From positions 10,847,001-10,911,000 of the forward strand of contig NC_082616.1 of the NCBI RefSeq assembly GCF_030936135.1: a stretch of DNA of 64,000 nucleotides, in the 5' to 3' direction. This DNA comes from Gavia stellata. Its lineage: Eukaryota; Chordata; Aves; Gaviiformes; Gaviidae. Of the stretch, positions 1 to 12,850 are shown piece after piece (within the stretch, counting starts at the first letter, position 1; each line of letters opens with the position of its first letter). A program made the translations under genes and the position numbers. Under the pieces are notes generated by a model that saw nothing but the letters and a program-made list of their open reading frames with translations, was not told the DNA's origin and did not search any database.

Positions 1-3000
1 ACGTAGACATACTGGAATGAGTCCATGGAGGCCACCAGGATGGCCGGGGGCTGGAGCACAAGACGTGTGCCTCACAAATGGGACCACAGGAAATTCTGAG
101 CACATATAAGGAAAACTTTTTCACGATGGGGATGATCCGACAGGATCAAACACAGAGCAACGCTGCGGTTGCTAAGGGGTGACCAACGCGCAGGGATGAA
201 CCCTGCACATTTGGTATGGTCTAGCCCAAGAGTCTGGTCCACACAGCTCCCCACTGGCACTGAGCCGCTGGCACATGCCACGGCCAACGGCAACAGCTTC
301 CCTTGCAGATGATTACAGGCCACTCCTATCCTGTTTACTTGTTATGAATTGTTTCAGCATGTTTTCCAAAGCCTGATTAAATTGTGGTAACAGCTCGTCT
401 GTTCACAAGCGGCTTGTCAAGGTCCTCAGGTGCCTGACCCCTTTCCTCCGCTGTCACGCGCAGTCAGGCCCCGACGTGTAATCACCGGGCAGACCCGCTC
501 TGGTGGACAGCTTAATTACAGCCACATGCCATTGGGGTCAACGCAGAATTTAGAGACTGAACTCCAGGTAACATATGGCATAATTTACAATTACAGAAAT
601 ATACTGGTGCCTTCCTGCCTTTCTCCCTGTCTGCCCAGTTATGCACATGTCTGCAAACCACGTGTGGTGCATCAAGTCCAAACAGCCCTTTCCAAGTGGG
701 CGAAGGATGGTGGCAGCTCTGCTTTGCCACATCGAGCCCTCAGTCTAGGGACAAGCCAGCCAGGCTCTCCCCATGGGACGCAGCAAGGCTGCACCTGAAC
801 TGTGGGGACTGCTGGCCCTTCTTGATGGTCTGTGGCATCTTCGGATACAGAGTGGATATTTTCCTGTACAGAAACAGACAGTAATGTGCTAATTATGTAG
901 CTTTGCTCTTCTAGTGAGGCCATCTCAGAGCATACTGCCTTCAACATCTATTTCATATTTCCCCTAATGTTATTAATGGGATTTATGGACACAAGGTTTA
1001 ATCATTCATCATTACTTTACCTTTTCTCCCCCCTTTTAAAGTTACAAGCAAAACAATTAAGATGAACATTTTATCAAAAACTTCTAGCTCTAATTCATCT
1101 CTGGGAGGCAAAATCTTTTGTTTAACATGTACACATAATTTATTTACCGTGATTAAACGAAGAAGCTAGGAGCCCTCTTAGCTACAGGTTACCTCATGTG
1201 GATGTGAAGTGCTCTACCTGTCTACAGGGAGCAATTATCCCAAAGGAGCATGTTTTACTTTGAAATCACTCATTCAGATGCCACCGAATGCCAAGATACA
1301 AATACCCAGTTTGGCTACAAACCTTTTTGCTTTTGATTTTACTTTGGGCTCTCCTTTTAACTGTTTGGTACCAGTACCCTGACCAGGAAAGCTGAGAAAC
1401 TGTGCTGGGAGCCTTACCAAGAGAAACATGCTGCCTTTTGGGCATTATAGCAGAGAACAGACTTTGCTCAGAAGAGCACAACATCCCATCTGCAACACCC
1501 TCTAACTGCAGTACGCACCAGACCATAAGCTAACCTAAGTCCTGTTTGTTTCAGTGACCTTCAAATAAAGCCTGGTGTGCGCATGTGCATACCTGCATGC
1601 AGACCCACAGAGCATGTGTGAGCACCTGAGCAAAAGGGAGGCTGTACCATGCTACGTATTGATCCTGACAACTAGGAAACTAATAATACATAATATTCTC
1701 TTACTATACTGTGCATAAGTTCAGTAGCAGCTCTTAATTAATGCACCATTATGAAAGGCTCAATGGCTATGATGTGCTTTTTTTTTTTTAAGGGTTTTCA
1801 ACTGTAAAGGCATCTAACTTATGCTCTCCTTCCAGCCCTAGAGACCTGTTAGCCATTCAAGGCTGCCGGCAGTCCTGCCAGCCAGGCATGAAGCCCTGCT
1901 GCAGAAGGGTGACACGGCATGCAGCAGCAGACTAATGTTTCTGCAGGGAGCTGACAGACAGGAGTGCTGGGAGGCAGCTAAGCAAGGGCAGAGGGGATCC
2001 TTGTTCAGTGAGACAGAAACTGAACCACAAAGCCTGAGATTTAGAGGTTCTCACACTATTCATGACATCTTGTTCCCTTGGAGAGAAGATTTCTTCCCAT
2101 GCTGTGGAAGGTGTGTCTTTCTAGATGGCACCATCCAGAGTAGAAGGCCTCCAAGAAGTGGTTTTTGCAGTTAGGCATATTCAAAGCTTGATGTAAAAGA
2201 AAACAAAACCAGAGCAATCACTAGGACCTCTTACACAACAGTAAGAAACAGCTTTCAACCTCAGCCCATTCCTACTTCATCTTTTCACCTACTTCCTACA
2301 AACTTGGCCATACATACTCATAAGTTCTTCATCACTCCCCTTTTCCACTGGGCCATGCGACCACCTGGCCTGAACATCAGTGACTCCAGTCCTGCTGCCC
2401 AAGTGTGGAAGGTGGTTAACCAAGTCTGAGAACAGCTCGCTTCTGGCATACAGTATCACAACTTCTTCCCTGCCACTTCGGTTTTATTTGTCCATGGCTA
2501 CAAATGCTAATATTCAGCTAAGCCACTCTAAGACGCCACTCGCATGCTGCAGGAGAAAAGCATAGGAGGAAAATAAAACCTCCAGTCAATGTTTGGTAGG
2601 CTACTGGCAGCACAAAGTGAGAGTGCCCAAGTGACGCATCCAAGCCCCAAAATACCCAGTGTAAAGCTCCAGAATCTTTAGTGAGAAGCTGATGGGATGC
2701 TGCAAAATGGCCGTAACAGCAGGCTTAAGAAACAAAAACCAAGGGAAAGCGTGAAAGTCGCAACAGAAAGAAAAGAATGCATTGTTTTAACATTAGTGTA
2801 AGGCGAGAACATACAAGAATGCTTGTAAAGAAGGCTTTAAAATGAGTTTCATAATCTGCTGTTTGAAGGAAAGGCCTTATTCGAGACATCATTCATCTTG
2901 CACTTAACTGTAAGCACATGTTGGGGTTCCAGCCTGAATCAAGGGGTTAATTCACCAATTATTTCACATGATTAGAACTACATTTTTTTTTCCCCAGGAG

Positions 3001-6000
3001 ATGTAGTGCTATTGTGAAGCCCATCCAGACATGCTATTTCATAACTAATAGTAAATAAAAAGTGAATTCTCTCCTTTGTCTAAATAGTTTGCTTTGGCTC
3101 AGCTAGGAGCAGCAATTAGCAAGACAGCCTCCCTGAATGTATTTGATCTGCTACAGGGCTTCCTGCTGCGTATCAGAAGAACAAACCTGATTTCACACAA
3201 TCCATGGGGTTTATGTTGGCTGGATGTGCTATAATTAAAATTATCTTTTTTTCTTTCCCCTGTGAGCGCTTTGTTTATATGCTCGTGGTTTTTTGTGGGG
3301 AGGCACGGACGTACCTAATTTAGCAGTTTTGTTGATATACACTTCTGCTCTTTACTGGTTCCCTTTGTAGTGTTCACTGTTTGTAGATTGGTGCAGAAAT
3401 TGGGACCTGTTATCATTGGTGTTATAGGTCCGTTTTATTACCAGGAGTAGAAGAACAGTTCCCATGGAAACGTTTCCACGCTTCATAGTGTGCTTTTCCT
3501 GGGATTTTCAAGGTTGTGTAGGATGGGCTCTGGGGTGCTCTGGGGCTTTCTAAATGGGCACGTGCAGCAGTCTGTGAACACTTCCCCTTCAGCAGGGGGA
3601 AAAAAATAACATATTTTTAGATTGTGTATTTCCTCTCGTACGAAGTCTAACGCCTGTGAAAACAGAGCAGCTCGACAGCCCCATGCCACAGATTGATGTT
3701 CAGGCCAATTCCTACCGCTCTGACAGCAAACCAGATCCTATTTTGAAAGGCCACCTCAAAACTCGGGTGTTTTCCTTTCACTCTCTGACCTTTACTCTTA
3801 AGCCATGAGTGATGCTATGGTTCAACAGGGCTCAGCGCACTCGCCTGAGCCAAGGTGTCCTTGTGTCACTAGGGACTTTCAAAGCTTCTTGAAAAAAACA
3901 TGCCATCAACCCACTCCTGCTGTTCAGCTGAGGTGTTCAGGCCCAGGGAACACTACTGCTCATGAGCCAACCCTGTCCCTTATCAAGAGTAATGCTAAAA
4001 AAAAATAAAATAAAATCACATGTGAAAAAGTTAAACCACCTTCTTTCTCACACAGCCCTTCTCCGAGTCCTTTATGATTGCCATTCACACAGGTGAGCTG
4101 CATAGCAAATGGGTTGTACCACTAGTCACCTAAACACTGCAGAAGATTCACCTGCAGCCTGGATCCCAGCAGGACAGGTCCCCATCCCCCTTCCCTTTCT
4201 CCTTTTTCTTTTCAGACTCTGGGGATGGGTTCACAATGTTATTTTTTCCTTTACTTTTTCATCTGAAGACTTATAAATAAATTATTTTTAAAATTTACTT
4301 CAACCTATTCACAGTAGTGGGGAAGAACCCACCAAAGAAACTTCAAACTTCAGGGCCATGACCACTGCATTGAAGAGATCATTATAACACATTCCTATTC
4401 AAGTGGAGGGTAATTATCATGATCTAACAAACATATTAAATAATTCATTATTACTATTTTGGCACTTCTTTGTGAACCAGGTGTTTAGGAAGCTGTTTCA
4501 GATGGAAGCATGTAATGAAGTCCCTGGGGTCCTTCCCCACCAGCTGGTAGCATGGGAAGAACCACTAATGCTTGGACAAGGCTGGAGCTACCCAGAGCCT
4601 GGCTCCACAGCACAGCCAGCAGAGACCTCATATCAGTATCAGAAGATGCTATGGTTTTATTTATTTTTCATCACTCCCCATGAATATTTCTCAGTTTTCA
4701 AATTACTCCTATGGAAGTGTTTGAGCTTTCTCAGTTAAGAAAGATTCAAGTAAGGTTTATGTCTCTGGTCCATGTTATCTCTTAAGTTTTTAAAACATGG
4801 TAATATTTATGTTTGACTATTTGAAACTTTATTTTCATTCACATTACTATTTTTGGGTTGTCTGACCTCCCATGTAGTCTCATGCTCCTTCAGCAACTAC
4901 TAAGCCTTCCCCTCCTCTCTGATCTTTTTGTGAAGCGGCCCCAGTATTTGGCTTTTCACAACAACCGCCGTTTCTCTCCCATATATTGAAAAATCTCAGC
5001 CTCAGGGATAAAAAAAAAAAAAACATGAAGAGTCTGGAGTCACCAAGGAGGAGAGGAGAGAGGTTCTTTTTTTAAAAAAAATAAAATAATTAAAAAATGT
5101 CAGCACTAGCAAGAAATTTGCTCTTTCCTCCTTTTGCAGCTTCTCCTTCCCCCTCGCTCCCAACACTGCATATTTCGATGCGAGTTGCCAGCTCTGGCAG
5201 ACACCATCTTGCGATTCACTTCTGGGCCTGACTGCATGTGCTAGAAAGTGCCATAACCGTGACGCAGCCCAGCAAATGCCTGTTCACTGGGTGATTAAAT
5301 AACACAGAACCTCTGTTTATTAAATCCAGGCAGAGCTGCTATCGAGTCAGCTGTTCTTACCTTCAGGTTTTTGAACGACCAGAGTCGCAGTGCTGGCTGC
5401 TGGCTTGGGGACGTTTATGGCTGGGGCCCCTGTGTACGTGGTTCACCTGAGCCTGGAAAACACAAATATGGAGATATAGAGAGGTCTTGGCATTATATAC
5501 CTGGCAGCTGCATTTGCTACTCTGTTCTCCAAGTATTCACAATAAAGGACAGTCTCATCAAGATTTTTTTCCACCCCTGAAAGTGCAGAAAAAAAGTGGC
5601 TGAGCCACTTTCTTCTGTATCAAACTGCTGAGATCAGTATAAAGAATTGACACCACCCTGGGACTTACTTCAAAAACCTATAAAGAATTAAATGACCCAG
5701 TGCCCTGGCAAGAGGGGTATTTGTTGGGGAGGTACCCAACAGCAACACAGAAAGCCTGTGGGGCATTTGGTGTTTGAGCGGTTCGGGCAGCACGAAGGAA
5801 CATGGGACCGGATGCAGTCCCCATGCTGCAGAGGCTGTTTGGGCTAGCTGCGTTCAAAACGTTAAAGAGGGCACACTGGCTTCGTGCCGTGTTCATAAAC
5901 ATGTCCATCAACTGCAACCTTTGGGGAACAGGCTCTACCAAAACCATTCACTTGCTGAAAAACAAACTGCCATTCTTTACCTTCTAATGCTTCAGCAAAG

Positions 6001-6528
6001 CACCTTTTCTCCACTCCAGAATGTAAAATCCACTCACCACATCCGCTACGCAAGTGCTATTTAAAATTCGCTCGCATAGTGAATTTTATAGCTCATTCAT
6101 GCTCAGCTCAGAAGCTGGGAATGGCCCCGTAACAACATGTGCAAATTTTCAGCTGAAGCAGAATTATGCTAAAAACAACTGAACGAGGAGTCCGTGAGGC
6201 TTGGCACGGTTACATTTTACTGAAAAACGCCTAAGCATGTGGGCAGAGAGCAAGACAGATGAGATGAAGGTCCGTAACTACTAGAGCAATTTTTATTCAT
6301 TAGCGCAGAGACATTATCAGCAGGCTACAGGACCCCTCAAGAGCACTGACCCTCTTCTCCACACACTGCACACCTTCTCCTCTTAGCAAGCTGTATATGT
6401 AGGAGCCCCCACAGGACTTACTAAGCTTTGAGATATTGATTGAGGTTTTTTTCCCAGAAAATTTAGTGCAAGTTTTCTGCTCACTGGCACAGGCAGTAAC
6501 AGGCAGCCCTTTTGTTGCACTTTCCCCC
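1..6528. other. Intergenic sequence downstream of CCDC85A
   Basis: This stretch lies past the likely cleavage site of the minus-strand gene CCDC85A. I see no exon-like segment, tRNA or recognisable transposon in it. The open frames present are short, lack matching splice sites and resemble no protein I know. It holds homopolymer tracts (T-run near 1780, A-run near 5010-5023), A/T-rich low-complexity DNA at 3996-4016 and 5068-5098, and an alternating purine-pyrimidine tract at 1575-1592. A pyrimidine-rich stretch ending in CAG near 4215 looks like a splice acceptor on the plus strand, but no exon follows it. In mammals the region beyond the 3' end of CCDC85A is gene-poor, which fits. Confidence 0.6.
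1575..1592. repeat. Alternating purine-pyrimidine tract
   Basis: Eighteen bases alternate strictly between purine and pyrimidine (GTGTGCGCATGTGCATAC). Such tracts can adopt Z-DNA under negative supercoiling. It is short, and no function is implied. Confidence 0.5.
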
Positions 6529-6840
6529 GACACACGCAGCCCACGGGGGGACGAGGGAGCCCGGTCCCAGGGTGGAGATGTGGTGGGCACAGGAGACCAC
6601 TGACACACAGCAGGACACAACCAGTCTCCCCCAGTACCACGAACACGCCTGCGTCTCTTACCTGAGCGAAACAGCTCCGGGAGCTCCATATCGCCCTGTC
6701 CTCGCCTCAGAGCCGCTCTGTGCAGGAAGGGCCCGGCCCAGGTGCCCTGGGGCTGCCCTTGCAGCACAGCTGGGGACTTAACACGTTGCACCTGGGGCAC
6801 GTGGCTGGTGGCCACCTGAAGCTGCCGCATGGTGCCCCGC
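6529..6840. other. CpG-rich, GC-rich block
   Basis: I counted 18 CpG dinucleotides by eye in about 312 bases at roughly 60% GC, against an A/T-rich surrounding with few CpGs. By my rough estimate the observed/expected CpG ratio is about 0.6, at the edge of the usual CpG-island definition. The block begins some 250 bases beyond the probable polyadenylation signal of CCDC85A. Open frames run through it on both strands, as expected for GC-rich DNA, but none resembles a known protein. It could be a small unmethylated regulatory element or promoter of an unannotated transcript, or simply GC-rich sequence. Confidence 0.5.
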
Positions 6841-7094
6841 TGTCTGTGGGTAATACATACATATCCATACAATACAGCTACCTCGGTTAGCATAGAAGGT
6901 AGAAGCGAGTCCACCTATCTGGGATTTTTAAAGACACCTGGAGAGAAAGCGAACAAAAATCCACAACATGCAGCTAAGTTCTCAACCAAGCAGGAAACAT
7001 TTCAAACAGCTCCTTCAAAGCCAACTGCACATGAGCCCAAGCACCTTGCGGCTTCAGTCATTAAAGGAGAGCAAACAACGGTGAGATTCTATAA

Positions 7095-7100
7095 TTTATT
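7095..7100 (-). promoter_or_regulatory. CCDC85A: Candidate main poly(A) signal of CCDC85A
   Basis: AATAAA is read on the minus strand about 1.9 kb after the CCDC85A stop codon. It is followed 20-30 bases on by a GT/T-rich stretch (GTTGTTTGCTCTCC), the layout expected for a cleavage site near 7070-7080. Base composition changes just beyond it, from A/T-rich to GC-rich. AATAAA at 7790-7795 and 6292-6297 are possible alternatives, but they have weaker GT-rich downstream elements. Confidence 0.55.
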
Positions 7101-7789
7101 ACCGTTGCTAAGATGAACACAGTTACTTGATACCCAATTGTATGCAGAACTGTAAAAAAATAGTTTTAATACAGTATCAAAATTTACACAAGTGTAGTGT
7201 CAAAAGACCAGTATCCCTCAAATTAGCCCCTGCACATACGGACGGCAGGCACAAGTACATGTTTTACATTTTTTCATACATATATATAGATATATAGGAA
7301 TACAACAATTTAAGTTTAACTATGCAAAAAATATGTGTGGAAGAAAACAACATGTAAAGGTAACAGATGACCGTTTGGGCTGGGTAATATATAAGAAATT
7401 ACACAAGAGCGCAGTGTTTCAAAATGGAAGGCCAGATTCTGCATTTCCAACTTAAGGAGACAGAGTGATCAGGAGTTTTGCCCAATAAAGCAATGCTGGA
7501 TCAGAGGCCTTACGTCAAATGGTACCAAGTAAAAATAACAACAGAAACCAATATAATTACTGCTGCAAATGAACACATTTTTTCTGACGACAGTTAGCAG
7601 ATTTACATCATACTCCAATACAACAAAAGATTGTACAGCAACCGAGCTACATTCCACTGCAAAGAGCCCACGAATACAGCATGTTGCAAGCTCAGAGAAA
7701 ACTGAGGTTCTGACTTTGGCTCAAATCTTAATAACCAAGAACAAACCAGAAACCCAGGAATTGTTGCATTCCTATTTTTTTTTTAAACT

Positions 7790-7795
7790 TTTATT
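7790..7795 (-). promoter_or_regulatory. CCDC85A: Alternative poly(A) signal of CCDC85A
   Basis: A canonical AATAAA on the minus strand inside the 3'UTR is followed by an A-rich run rather than a clear GT-rich element. It would give a UTR of about 1.2 kb. The A-rich tract beside it could also cause false internal priming in oligo-dT cDNA libraries. Confidence 0.3.
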
Positions 7796-9010
7796 AGTCT
7801 TTTTAACATTCAGCTATGGTAAAAAGTTAAGCAACAGCATTCAGTCACAAGCCTGTTGCACATTCATACAAGAAACTATCATTGCTTTTAGATATACACA
7901 AAATACCTATCATTGCAATTCAATACACACCACTAGTATCATACACATAGATAAAAATAAACTAAGCACATCTAGGGCGCCGTCTGGTCACATCTCAGGC
8001 AATCTGAACAAGAGCTTTCTGCCTCATAATAATGAAAGACATGCTCTGAGTATAATAAAACCTTGTTCTTTGAAAGAATGCTACAGTGGCAAGAAAAGCT
8101 TTTTTATAATGCAGTGCAATCTTTTAGATCCTTATAGACTCTTGTTAAATAAGCCAGAATGTCTTTAAATTAAACAGTAGAAATTAGCATCCTGACAACT
8201 GGAAAATACTTTCCGAAAAAAACTGATGGAAATTCTGATTTGAGACCTGTAATAGTGATACCTAAGTATTCTGTTCATTAAAGGGCTGTGAACATCATAC
8301 ACCTCTTCAGAAGATGTGCATCAAAGTGAATCGAAAAGAAAGCTATCTTTACTTTCATTTAGAAAGAAATTGTGTTTCACTACAAGTACTGTAGTTATGC
8401 TACACTACTGGCTGGTTAGGAGACTTCATGGTCTTTTAGCACCTCCAAAGGCAGGTATTCTACCAAAGCAAAAAAATAATCCGGAAATTGCCTAAGCACC
8501 ATTACCAATATTTTACAGACTGAAGTGTGAGTTACTAAGAAGTGACTCTCTCAAAACTGTGGAGACCAAAGGCACAGTTTATCAATGTCTCTCCAGTCTG
8601 GTGAAAAACCTCTGTTAAATCCAGTAGAAAAGTCGTTCAGACTTACTAGAGATTCACTGTAACTAACCAAAATCGAACTTATTTCGCGTAACTCCTGCAG
8701 AATCCCAATTATTTTTTAGTTAGGATGGAAATACCTCAGTGATTCTAAATGTGGTGTATTGAAGTGATGATGCGGCAGCAGCGTTTCACTAGCCAGTATA
8801 CTGAAACAGCAGTATTTGGGGGACACTGACAACACGGCTCCTCTGAAAGACCTCTGTGCAGAATCTCTACTAGTTTCCAGCGAAGTCTTTTGTGGTGCAC
8901 ACGTACACCCCATCGTCAGGTGGGAAGTCGCTGTGGACACAGTCGGTTCTTTCTCTCTCATCAGCAGTTCAAACTCTTCCTCTTCAGAGAGAGGACTTGC
9001 TCGGGGCCTT

Positions 9011-9100
9011 TTACATAGGTCCTTTATACTGATTTCCTGACAAATGTTGTCTAATTCCAGGGCACGACCCTGCAGCATCTCCAAGTTTCCTCCACACAAC
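9011..9100 (-). CDS. CCDC85A: CCDC85A terminal coding exon
   Basis: This is the last coding exon of CCDC85A. It encodes 29 residues and TAA: VVWRKLGDAAG, then SCPGIRQH, then a tail ending GNQYKGPM. This is the conserved C-terminus of the CCDC85 family; by recall the paralogues CCDC85B and CCDC85C end in a similar block finishing GPL. The exon begins in phase 0 directly after a strong acceptor, a pyrimidine-rich tract ending CCCTTTAG. The correct frame differs from the longest open frame at this place, which is an out-of-frame shadow. CCDC85 proteins have been linked to adherens-junction and catenin binding; that is family knowledge, not visible here. The upstream neighbour is the exon at 16234-16353 across a 7.1 kb intron. 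Identity is very secure. Confidence 0.95.
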   Translation of the reverse strand, partial: VVWRKLGDAAGSCPGIRQHLSGNQYKGPM

Positions 9101-12100
9101 CTAAAGGGAGGGGTGGAAAGAGATCTCATTATCACTGGTTAAGATGTACTGGCGTACATATAGACATGCATCTGGAAACGCCACACGTTCATTAAGCAGA
9201 CCATGCAGCACAGGTAAGGACAAAGGGGAGGGACGCACAACAGGAGAAGAGAATATTTCTCAAGGGATACAACATTCCTTTTGAACACAGAAAGCACATG
9301 CTTCTAGGTAAAAATGATTAAAAACAGAGACAAATGAACTAGCACGTGCATCACCAGGATATTTTGTGCTTCAGATACAAGACTGAGGACATTTACAGGC
9401 CTCAACCGAAACTTTGTTCAACTATTTCCCAAACCACATCTCTTGCAGAAAGCAATTCAGAAGCACTGAGCTCAGTCCAGAGGAGTGTAAACATTTCTAG
9501 TTTAAAAAGCACAGAGCAGTTCTCCCCTTTTTCAAAGAATTTACTTGTTCTCTGAAAACCAAGCAAGGCTTTAAAAGTGTTCGTTTTATTTCATTTGTTC
9601 TTCCTCGAGATCAGAGGAATTGTGCATGTAGTCACTGCTCTATACATGCTTGTGTGTTTTGTTAAACCAGAGCAAAATCTACAGTTCAGTAAAATTAGCA
9701 ATTTTTTTTCTTAGTGTGGACTGTAGGTTATAAAGGTTTCCTTCCTCATACTCACATCTACTCCCATTCATGATTGCATAACATACATGTTAAAATTATG
9801 GAATTAAAAATGCAGAGAAGTTATGCCAAAAAAAATTTAGGAAAGTATTTTATAATGAATTATAAAAAGATTGACTGATTATAAGCAGGACAATCTGTAT
9901 CTTGTGTCATATCACCAGGCATCTCTTCCAGGGGCCACCAGAAACAAGAGCGGTGATTACCACCATACTGTGTATTGCAGTTTAAGATTATTTCTGTTTA
10001 ATAATAATCAACTAGCAACCAACTAAAGTATAACTGCTACCAAACCATTCGTTAACCTCTGGAGCGATAGCAATATGACTGTCAAGAAAGGCAAAAACTG
10101 TTTTCCATTGTCATTTTATGTCATTATTTGTATTTTAACAGTGCCTAAAGCCCAGGAGTGAACAGAGATGGCATTAGCTGGAACTGAATAAACACAAAGC
10201 AGCTGGATCCCGGGAAGCTAACACCCTGAGAAGACACCACCAGCCCCGGCTCCTACAGCTGATGCGCAAAGGCAGAACAACCCCAAGGTCCTGCTGTTAT
10301 TCTGTGCAAGAGATGGGAAAATAATCCAGTTCCTCCGAGCTTTTGCTGAAGAAAACCTGCGTATAAGCATGAAAAACAGAAACACTCCAAGACTGGAAGC
10401 AGTAAGACTACAGTCTTACCACACAGGGCCAAACAAATTAAAGTCCTTTAAAGGGAACGGTTGTTAATACTAATGGGTGGGCATAACCCAAAACCCTGCA
10501 AACTTTCCATATGACCAGAATCTTGCAGCCTGAAATCAGAAGGAAAGGGGGTGGAATCATGTTATCATCATAAAAATACGCATGTGTTTTAGCTATGTTT
10601 GTTGTATTGTGAAACACTGTGCCATGGTGAAAGCATGAAAAATGGGTTTTCAGTGAAACCACCTAAATCAGCTGTCTATGGCTGAGCCATCGAAAATGGC
10701 GGAGGGCTGGATTTGATGAGACAGGCTTTTCTTTCCCACGTTTGGTTGCTGATGTTCCTAACTTCATATTATCCAGAAGTAAGACCTCTTGGATAGCTTT
10801 TGTGAGAAGGCACATTGTACCTACAATTTCAACAATTTTTCTGGTCAATAAACATTAGACAATATTTACCAAGCAGCTAATGCTGACACAATAATAAACT
10901 AAAAGGTGACACTTCCCGAAGTCCTTTATTTTCAGCTGAACAAATGACCCCTGTTTGCTAGGAAGGGACAAACGCATACAAGACAGCCCTGGAAAGCCAA
11001 CATTCTAAGCAGAATTGATAAGGTGGGGTCAAACATAATACTCGTGCCATTTTTATGGGCGAGAAATGGAGAAATCTTTATCAGCAATCACTTTTGCTTG
11101 CACACACAGTGCAACAGATATCCAGGTCTCGAAGATATCACAGTAATTTTATTTGCCTCCTTTTCAGAAACATGGAATGATACATGCTAAATTTCTGCAG
11201 ATTTATCACCAAACTCTCCTTTTGTGCTGGCATATGTACAGTTCTTTGCACAGTCATGATAGCTGTACGTGCACAGAAGGCAGCAATATGTACTTGTTTG
11301 GCCCTCTGCCTTGTATGTGCATTTTGGATTTGCATATAGGGTTGTTTTCTTCTCAGTCCACTAGTTCAACGCTGACTTGTCACAAGCAGCACTAATGGAA
11401 TTACTTTGCATTTACAAGCACTCGAAAGAAAATGTAATACTTAAGCATTCCTGAATGTGGTTTAAATAGTTATGACAGTAAAAAGCCCAGTACCAAGAAC
11501 TTCACTCAAAATTTCAGCAGAAACCCTGACTGAATAAAGGGCAGCTACGAGGTTCACGATGAAGTCATGGCAATTCATTTCTAGCTCACTTCCAACACAC
11601 AGGAGAGAAAGGACGGAGAAAACTTCTCCCTGGAAGCCAGGCAGAAACCCGCACCCTAACTGCAGACGAGAGCAGCTACGTCACCTGCCGGCTGCAGTAG
11701 CATTCGGGGCCTGTCGTACCTCATGTGCAGCACAAAATACTCGTGGAGATCTCTGGGCTCCCCGACCCCTCTTGCCCAGCTACCCCACCGATCCCACGTG
11801 GCGTACCCCATCTTCCCTGTGGCTCCCAGGCTGCCAGCCCAAGTGAGCGTGCTGCAGCCCTGTGAACAAAGCTTACCGGTAGCCTGAGGAAAATCATGAA
11901 GAACACCCCTCCAGACTTAATCCAAACATTCCTGTACTTTGAAATTACCTCCATGCTCACTAATACATGATAAACTACCTCTAAACCTGCTGCTACATAC
12001 TGCTATGTTCTCCTAAGACAATGCAAGTATAAAAATACAAAGCAAAAGCATTCCCAAATATGTTGTTGATGAGATGGTACCAATACCATATCCTGAGGAG

Positions 12101-12796
12101 AGAATTACCACATCCATTCTCTTAATAAAATATCAACATGATCATATAACACCATAAAGTTCCTACAACATGAATTATACATCCAAATTGCACTTTGGTA
12201 CCAATTAAGACTATGCACCAAAATTATAGAGCCCACAATGAAACTTGTCATCATTCCAGTGTTTTCACAGGCAAAACGATGCCATGGCAAATGTTTCATG
12301 TAAAACACCCACAGTGCATAAAGCTGGAGCAAAACAGCGAGCTACAAACTGGAAGGAACTGCAATGAGAATGCAAAAGAAAAGAAACATTGTAATTAGTT
12401 TATCACAAATCCACTGTACTTTTCATATGGACTAGATGAATATAAGAAAAAGTAAAACCAGAAGGGAAATAACCAACTATTAAGAAAGTATAATAATATA
12501 TCAATAGTCAAATCAGACACAGATTATAAAAGTCAGAAGAAAAGATAGCATTTCAATGCCTGCAGCAGAGCTTTGAATGGCTGGGGAACAAAGAGACAAA
12601 GCAGAATACAAGTATATATTTGGGATTTATAAAAATGAATTAATAATGTCAAATTTAGTATATTAGCATTTTAGAAGTGGCATTACTTACATCATGAGAA
12701 CTTTTATGAATTACTACTAAATATATATTAGTTAGAAACTGCTTTTTTAATCCATAAATAGCAACGGCATACTGTAGGCAGGAAAATATGTAGGTG

Positions 12797-12850
12797 TCAT
12801 TGTAAGGAGGGGGAAACTGAGGCTCCCAGACTACTTCGTACTTGCCAAAT
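12797..12850 (+). repeat. MIR-like CORE-SINE relic
   Basis: The sequence reads roughly GTCATTGTAAGGAGGG, then GGAAACTGAGGCTCCCAGA, then ACTTGCCAAA. This follows the order of the MIR SINE core (tacagatggggaaactgagg, then cagagagg, then gacttgcccaag). It is short and diverged, so the assignment rests on pattern similarity to a remembered consensus. MIR-type elements are ancient amniote SINEs and survive in birds only as rare relics. Confidence 0.45.

Larger units (their letters stand above)
7075..9010 (-). other. CCDC85A: CCDC85A 3' untranslated region (probable)
   Basis: This is the sequence between the stop codon and the best poly(A) signal on the minus strand. It is A/T-rich, contains no further CCDC85A coding sequence, and is uninterrupted by splice-site pairs that I would trust. 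A plus-strand open frame of 199 codons lies antisense inside it (7569-8168); it has the composition of reversed A/T-rich UTR and is not a gene. A poly-T run on the plus strand near 7775-7784 gives an A-rich tract in the transcript next to the alternative poly(A) signal at 7790-7795, so a shorter isoform of about 1.2 kb of UTR is possible. The 3' limit is inferred and could be off. Confidence 0.6.

Noticed and set aside
4185..4216. Strong-looking plus-strand splice acceptor (long pyrimidine tract and CAG)
   Set aside because: No open exon with a donor follows, and the only gene is on the other strand. The tract at 54919-54945 is rejected for the same reason.
6300..6914. 204-codon minus-strand open frame
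   Set aside because: It passes through the GC-rich, CpG-rich block, where stops are rare. The plus strand is open there too, and nothing resembles a known protein.
7569..8168. 199-codon plus-strand open frame
   Set aside because: It is antisense to the CCDC85A 3'UTR, has A/T-rich composition, no domain and no initiation or splice context. Chance.
8716..9135. 139-codon minus-strand open frame over the terminal exon
   Set aside because: It is the wrong phase. The real CCDC85A C-terminus lies in another frame at 9011-9100 and explains the conservation.
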